A stretch of 64,000 nt of DNA from Eonycteris spelaea (Eukaryota > Chordata > Mammalia > Chiroptera > Pteropodidae): assembly GCA_003508835.1 (NCBI GenBank), contig PUFA01000105.1, positions 124,001 to 188,000 of the forward strand. The letters are read 5' to 3'. The translations under genes and the position numbers were made by a program. Positions 58,345-64,000 of this stretch are shown here, in pieces; position 1 is the stretch's first letter, and each line of letters opens with the position of its first letter. Below the pieces are notes generated by a model that was not told the origin of the DNA, searched no databases, and worked only from the letters and a program-made list of their open reading frames with translations.

Positions 58345-60670
58345 GTAAGGTAATGGTTCTGCAAATGTCCCAAATGGAATAGGAGGGCATGGGTCATGTC
58401 CCCTGCCCAATGCTTAGGGCTCTGGAAGGAGCGAGGGCAGAAGGAGCATGGACCACAGAGCAGGGAGGAGGGAGCATGGAGCATGGAATGGTTTATTTTT
58501 CTCCACTCGCATCCTTCGCATCCAAGGGTCCTGGGGCTCAGAGCTGAGCCTGGGTCAGAGGCAGGATACGGGATGCTGCCAACTTTTCTCCTCCCCCTCT
58601 ATTTTTATAACCACTGGCCCTGGGCTTAGCTGTACACTTTGCAAAGGGGGGCCCTAGCTTCTAGCTGGCTGAACCAGAAAGAGAGAAAGCACCTCTCTTT
58701 CCACACCTTCTCTCTGCCTTATATGGTGGCAAAAGTTAAAACAGACCAAGCTGCTTGTACTTCTTCAGTGACTAAATTTGCCAGGAAGACTAGCAGTGTT
58801 AGGGGATATATGAAACCTACTCCAAAATTGATTTTACATTATAAGAGATAGGACTAATAGAAAACAATGCCCCAAACAGGTGAGGTGGGCCGGGCCCACT
58901 GACAATAAACTAATCAAGGAAAGGCTGGGAAGATCCTGAGCCTCTTAGGGTCACATGCTCCTCTTCGACCAATAGAAACTCAATGAGGTCGCACCCTCCC
59001 CACCCCTCCTCCAGCCTCCTCTCTCCCTTGAAAGCCAGTGTTTTTAGTTCCTGACTTAACTCACTGTGGTCAATTCCAGGACTTAGGGTAACAGAGAAAA
59101 CTGAGGTCCTTAGCTCTGTAATCAGGCCTCGCCTGGATTTCAAGCAAGGCCGATTTGTAAACATGCCTGATTTTTCTGGTCTGGAGGCAACAGGAAAAGG
59201 CCCATCAGATGCAGCCAGGGAGGCTGCCAGTTTTCTTGATCTGCCCCTCTGTTGCCTTGTGCCCTAGGGCCACAGCTCAATAGCTCTGAGGTGCTGCTGA
59301 TGACATCATTCTGTAGGGAGGGGAAGGTGAGTGGAGGAGGGCACCCCAGGGCTCAGGCTGTCTGTGGATTAGAGGGAAGCCACCAGGAGGGCCCATCAGA
59401 TCCTCTCCAAGATCCCAAGGGTCTAGATGCAGAGTAACCGGGGTCCTGAATATCAGTTTCCATTTTGCACAATCTAGCACACACGCTGGCATAAATAAGG
59501 GCAGAAATCTCAGCTCTCTTGCTGTTCCCCACCAATCCTGAGAAACAGGAAGTAAAACTGAAAAGTGGCATCAGCAGGATTATCAAATGCGCCGTCTGCC
59601 TGTGCACCCTGTGTACGCTGTGCTTGGAAAGAGGCTCCTCCGAGTGGTGGTCCAGAGATTCCTTCACTGATGAGCAGGCACCCACCGCCCCTCAGTGCGG
59701 AGGGAGGGTTTCACAGCACCCACATTCCACAGCAAGCATTTTCTTCAGGGTCTACATTGGAAAGGTCTTTCGTCTCCTTATTCCTGGCTTTAAAGCCTCC
59801 TCCAGATTTCACTAACGCCTGTTAGGAGTTCATCTTCCCTTAACGTAAAAAGGGCCTGAGCTGTTTTCTGGTAGGCAAAGCCGACGAGCCACAGCCGAAG
59901 TCTGTTATCACAGACATGGGTGGAATCTTCGGCACCTGCGTCTAAGAAAGTACCGAGGAAGGAATGAGGTGTTCCCGATTGACTGACTGCACGAGATGGA
60001 ACTTGGAGAATGTTGTTCACTTCTCGGTTTCACTTTTCAAAGAAACGTGGGCTATTTTACTGCATTTCCAGAGATCAGGATGTGGAGAAATCCAGGCCAT
60101 GTCTTAAAAGGACTCGTTAGAGGAATCAGGAATGATAAGCCTGTGGCATTGTTTTCACCTTCAAAGCAGTGAGGGCCTGTGTTGGCTCCCAAAGGCAGAG
60201 CCAGGGCTGGGGTGTGTATAGGGTGTGTGTTGGGGGCAGGTAGGGGGGATATCGAGAGACAGATTTTGACTTTATAGCAGCAAGAACTTGTCATAATCGG
60301 GCTGTTTAAACGTGGAAAGAGCTCAGCGAGGCAGTGAGACAGGGCCTGATCGGACAGTAGCCAAGCGGAGTTGGACAGTCACTCCTAGGAGCAGGGGCCG
60401 CACTGGGCAGACGTCAGCTCTAAGATTCCGTTGTTTTGTAACTCTCTGACACGCAACTTCTGTATCGTACGTTAGATAAGGGGATATGTTGAAAATTGTC
60501 AGTGGCTTCTAGAAACATTGATTCCTTTTTGTTTGTAGAAATGAAAAGTGAATGCAAGTGACAAATGAAGACCATGGACAAATATTTTAGGTTACGTTCA
60601 GTATTTTAATTTCACATGTCTTGCGTTCCTCTTAATTTCAGACGCTATTTTCTTTACTTCTGCCAGTCTG
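58345..60670. other. Intergenic, nothing recognised
   Basis: Overlapping short frames with no protein similarity I can see; no clear repeat, apart from A/T-rich stretches. Confidence 0.35.
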
Positions 60671-60675
60671 TCATT

Positions 60676-60678
<3 letters not shown>

Positions 60679-60713
<35 letters not shown>
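60679..60713 (+). repeat. (TC)n microsatellite
   Basis: About 17 uninterrupted CT units. Confidence 0.97.
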
Positions 60714-60716
<3 letters not shown>

Positions 60717-61559
60717 CTCCATTTACACGCAGAGGTTATCATTCATTCCTTGGATGGTATAGATTTGGAACATAGAGGAGTTAAAGTCTAGTTTGTGATA
60801 TTTGTGGTATGATTAGAGCAAAAAAAAAATGTATAATGTCTTGCCTAGTCTCTGTGTGTTTCTTCAAACTTTTCTTCTTCTCTAACCTTGTCTTCTGGTC
60901 AAGACAATGTGTGGTTTTAAGAAAAATCGTTGGTGGAGAAAACCCCTAACATCTCTCGGGCACCCCCAGAGCATCCTCTGTTCGCTTCCCTCTGTGTTCA
61001 CCTCTGACTGAGTTGCTTCATTTTAATTCACCTTCGTGGCTCCCATTACTTTCAGCCAGATATGGGACAGGAGAAGCTCTCCATTATAGTGCAGATGAAT
61101 AAAAAATAATGGAGGAATTGGAAGACCGAAAAAAAAAATCATTCGCATAAGGTGGAAAGAAAAGGAAAGAAAGGAATCATAAGGTCTTTCCATAATGCTA
61201 GAAATGACATCCATCATAATTACAGTAATTAACATAATGTTGGCAAAAGAATGCACATCAAGTAAAACAGAAGAAAGTCCAGAAACAGACTCAATTCAGT
61301 ATATAATTAAAGTCCCACTTAAAATCAGTGAGAAAAAGGTGCCTTATTCATGAAATGACTAACTCTTTGCGGAAAAAAAAAAAAAAAGAGTCCCATCTTA
61401 GCCTTCAGACGAGAAAAAAATTACAGAAAAAAACTGGGAAATATCAGAGGAAAAACAGTGAACGTTTACAACAATTTTGGAGAAAAGCTTTCTTAAAAAA
61501 AATCCCAAAGACCGAATCTGAAGCAAGAAATTCTAATATATTTGACTAAAAATATCTGT

Positions 61560-62240
61560 ATGTCAAAACATGATAAATAAAATGTAAAGGCGAGTGCTGA
61601 GACAAAAAGGAAAGCATTAACAATATACATAAAAAAGTTAATATCGTAATCGGAAGCTCTTACTAATCAATAAGAAAAAGAAGAATGCCTAATAAAAGAC
61701 AGAACGAAGCCTATCAACCACAAAGAAACACAAGTGCCCAACAGACATGTGGCAGTTGAGCTTTGTGGCTGATGGCAAATCAAAACTATGAGATGTCATT
61801 GTTCGTCTAGCCAAAGGACAACATATTTTCGTTTAATTATACACACTTAGCGTTGGCTTCGGTTTGCGTAAGGGAACCCTCATCACATGCTGATGTGCGT
61901 GTGAGTGGAGGTACGGTTGGCAAAATATCTCATAAAGCCTTGAAAATATTCAGACTGTCTGACAAAGGAAATTTCCACTTACGGGAATTTTTTCCTAAAG
62001 AAATAATTAAGCTGTATGCAGGGGCTCCCTGTAGGCATGGTCGTTCCAGCGTTGAGCAGAAACTGGAACCAAGCTAAATGTGTAACAGTAGCGATGGGTT
62101 AAATCCATTTTGACATGTCCCGTGTAGCCACTACGAATGCTGTAGAACATTGAATCACATGGAAAGGTGTTCAAAGTGTATACTTCTGCTGCCGTTGCTG
62201 AAGTCACTGTCATGATTTTGTTCTAGTTGGTTCATTTATT
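61560..62240 (+). repeat. L1ME-like LINE 3' half
   Basis: AATCAATAAGAAAAAGAAGA, ATGGCAAATCAAAACTATGA, AAGGAAATTTCCACTTACGG, CCTAAAGAAATAATTAAGCT and GGAAAGGTGTTCAAAGTGTA follow the ancient L1 3' order. Confidence 0.7.
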
Positions 62241-62854
62241 TATTTTCAACGGTACAGTCTTGAGTAAAAGAATGAGATTTAGTTTGGTACCCTAAGGAGG
62301 TGGAGCGGAATTGTGGCTCCGTGATGTCTTGGTTTCGAATCATCCTCCTAGAAACAACCCCAATGCCCTCGGCACTCTGGCCCGGAAGACTTCTCCCACC
62401 ATTCTCTGGGGCTGGACGGTGTGGCAGCTGGCAGTACTCCTGGGAACGCTTCACTGTCTGGTGGCTTCTGTTACGTCTCCTCCGGGCCTGGAGCTGTGCA
62501 AGGCACTGAACTGGAAATCAAGGCAGAGGTAATCCCTGTCTTCCTCACTAGTTTACAGTAAACATACCTTGAGGCACAAGTGCCCAAGAGCTGGCCACTC
62601 CGCCGGCCAGGCACTGAGGAGCCAGCAGCCTTTCGGGAAAGACTCTTTGCTCTCCCCTTCTCGCTGCCTCCCCTCTCCCCGGCCCTCCCACCCACTTCCC
62701 TCTGTGGCTTGTCCACTGATCCTCAGTAGGGTGAAGCTTAGTCTGAGGGTTGGTTCCCATTCCAGGAGACTGGGAACCCCCACAGCCTTGAGAGGGCCTT
62801 GTGAATGTGCCAGATTCTGGACTATTTGTCTTGGGCAAGGCCCGAAAGAGCAGT

Positions 62855-62975
62855 TCCCTCATTCTATAGTCACAGACATGGAGACCCAGAGAGGTTAAGG
62901 GACTTGTCCAAGGTCACACAGCCACTCCCAAATGTGGGCCTTCAGGTTAGAAGCCCTGTGCCCTTTTCCCAGACT
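62855..62975 (-). repeat. MIR SINE fragment
   Basis: ACATGGAGACCCAGAGAGGT and GGACTTGTCCAAGGTCACAC are MIR in reverse. Confidence 0.78.
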
Positions 62976-63175
62976 TTCTCAAAGTGGGGTCCTCTGATAT
63001 TGCATGTCCAAATCAGCTGGCGCATTTATGAGGGCACAGGGCAGATGGTGGCTATGGTCAGGAGAGTTTCTAAAATGCATGTTCCTGGGCCCTGCCCCAG
63101 ACCTGCCTAATCAGTATGTCTAGAGGTGGTTCCTGGGAATGTGTATTTTTAGCACTAAGCGATTCTTATGCGTCC
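62976..63175. mobile_element. hAT-Charlie MITE (MER5/MER20 type)
   Basis: TTTCTCAAAGTGGGGTCCTC, AAAATGCATGTTCCTGGGCC, CCAGACCTGCCTAATCAGTA and TGGGAATGTGTATTTTTAGC with a facing palindromic middle are the usual landmarks. An inactive fossil. Confidence 0.78.
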
Positions 63176-64000
63176 CTGATTTACTTCAACGACATCTTGA
63201 AGTGTGGCTTCTGAATAATCTATGTAGAATAGCTACCATTTATAAACTGTCTCCTAGAGAACATAAAATGAACATACACTATTAATTGCCACTGGACAAT
63301 GCCATGCCCTCAATTAGCTACGCTATATGACAGCTAGCACGTGTCCTTTAAGCCACAATCATCCAATCGAATATTCTGAACATCCAAGCAAACGGGAAAC
63401 AAACCTACCTCATGTGGCCCCTTTGAGAACCTTTCTTCGCCTGGGTTCTGGGATGGGCGTGCTCCTCCTGGCTGGCCGCTCCCGGCTTATCTTACCATGC
63501 CCACCACCTTCCCGACACATCTTGCTTCACACACGTGTCTCTGGCCTGAGAGCAGAGGGGTCTGATACAGGTCTGAACCCACCCTTTCCCTAATCAGCCT
63601 AGCAGGACCTGGCAAGTCCATGGGAGATAAACATAGCTAGGATGTCCCCTGTAGGAGCATCTCGGGAGGTTAAATGTGGCATGTGAACAAGTGATGGGTA
63701 GGTCAGTAGTTCCACTTAATGCTCACTGAAGGCCCTCTGTATAACTTTGTTAGCTATGTCTGGCACTTCAAAACAGAATTAAATTGGAAGGGAAAAACTC
63801 TGAACCCAGCTGGAACCCTGGGGACTCTATGGTGGCTCGAACCTTGGGGATGGTTTATTTGTTTTGTGGGTGCCCATGCACCTGATTGCTCCCCACTTGC
63901 CCCCCAGCAGGCTCTGACCTGACTCCAGCTGGCCTCTGAGGCTCTCTCCTGCTAGTCTGTCCATGGAGCAAGCACCAAGGACAGAGCCAATGTCAAGAAG
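63176..64000. other. Intergenic, nothing recognised
   Basis: No gene, RNA or clear repeat; the two small plus-strand frames match nothing known to me. Confidence 0.4.

Noticed and set aside
1..64000. CRISPR arrays, operons, prophage or other prokaryotic systems
   Set aside because: The window is clearly mammalian. Direct repeats are microsatellites or interspersed elements, and no spacer-repeat structure exists.
1..64000. tRNA, snRNA, Y RNA or microRNA genes
   Set aside because: I looked for conserved starts and box motifs of the common families and saw none I could support; hairpins were only judged by eye.

Overview
The window is nuclear DNA of a placental mammal. It has long introns with GT/AG splice sites, an unmethylated-type CpG island, and many ancient mammalian repeats (MIR, L2, L1M, MLT1 LTRs, Tigger and hAT-Charlie fossils). 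I found no Alu, no rodent B1/B2 and no obvious carnivore, ruminant, cetacean, camelid or equid tRNA-SINE. A non-primate, non-rodent placental (most likely Laurasiatheria) fits, but the order cannot be fixed by eye.

Positions 1-28.3 kb hold one gene on the minus strand, ENTPD4, the Golgi/lysosomal nucleoside diphosphatase UDPase/LALP70. I resolved 13 exons: a non-coding exon in the CpG island (about 27.8-28.4 kb), a small exon carrying the ATG and eight coding bases (22427-22525), and 11 further coding exons down to the stop at 2273-2275. The 3' UTR runs towards, and possibly past, the left edge. Exon order, phases and splice sites are all intact. The expected exon lengths sum to 616 codons plus stop, the known length of human ENTPD4. 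The sequence as given carries seven single-base length changes in four exons. Five of them break the frame and two form a compensating pair. Most lie in short homopolymers, and there is no substitution-type stop. This looks more like assembly or consensus error than a decayed gene, but the window alone cannot decide.

Introns contain fossil repeats: a degraded antisense L1 (12.1-14.8 kb), an L2 of about 900 bp (17-17.9 kb), a Tigger element with terminal inverted repeats (21.1-21.7 kb), and MIR, hAT and L1M fragments. A 24-base alternative donor at the end of the 10.9-11.07 kb exon matches the known ENTPD4 isoforms with and without VSFASSQQ.

From 28.4 kb to 64 kb I see no protein-coding gene. 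By known mammalian synteny this is the ENTPD4-SLC25A37 intergenic interval. It holds MIR/L2/L1M/MLT1 fossils, several microsatellites (long GT, TTCC, TTTC and TC tracts), LTR-like fragments, two CTCF-like motifs in the same orientation (38.87 and 40.50 kb), and one exon-like segment with good splice sites near 58.2-58.3 kb. The many short reading frames here match no protein I recognise, and most fall in repeats or simple sequence. I found no evidence of a previously undescribed biological system. The observations most worth checking are the ENTPD4 indel cluster, the alternative donor, the CTCF-like pair and the exon-like segment.
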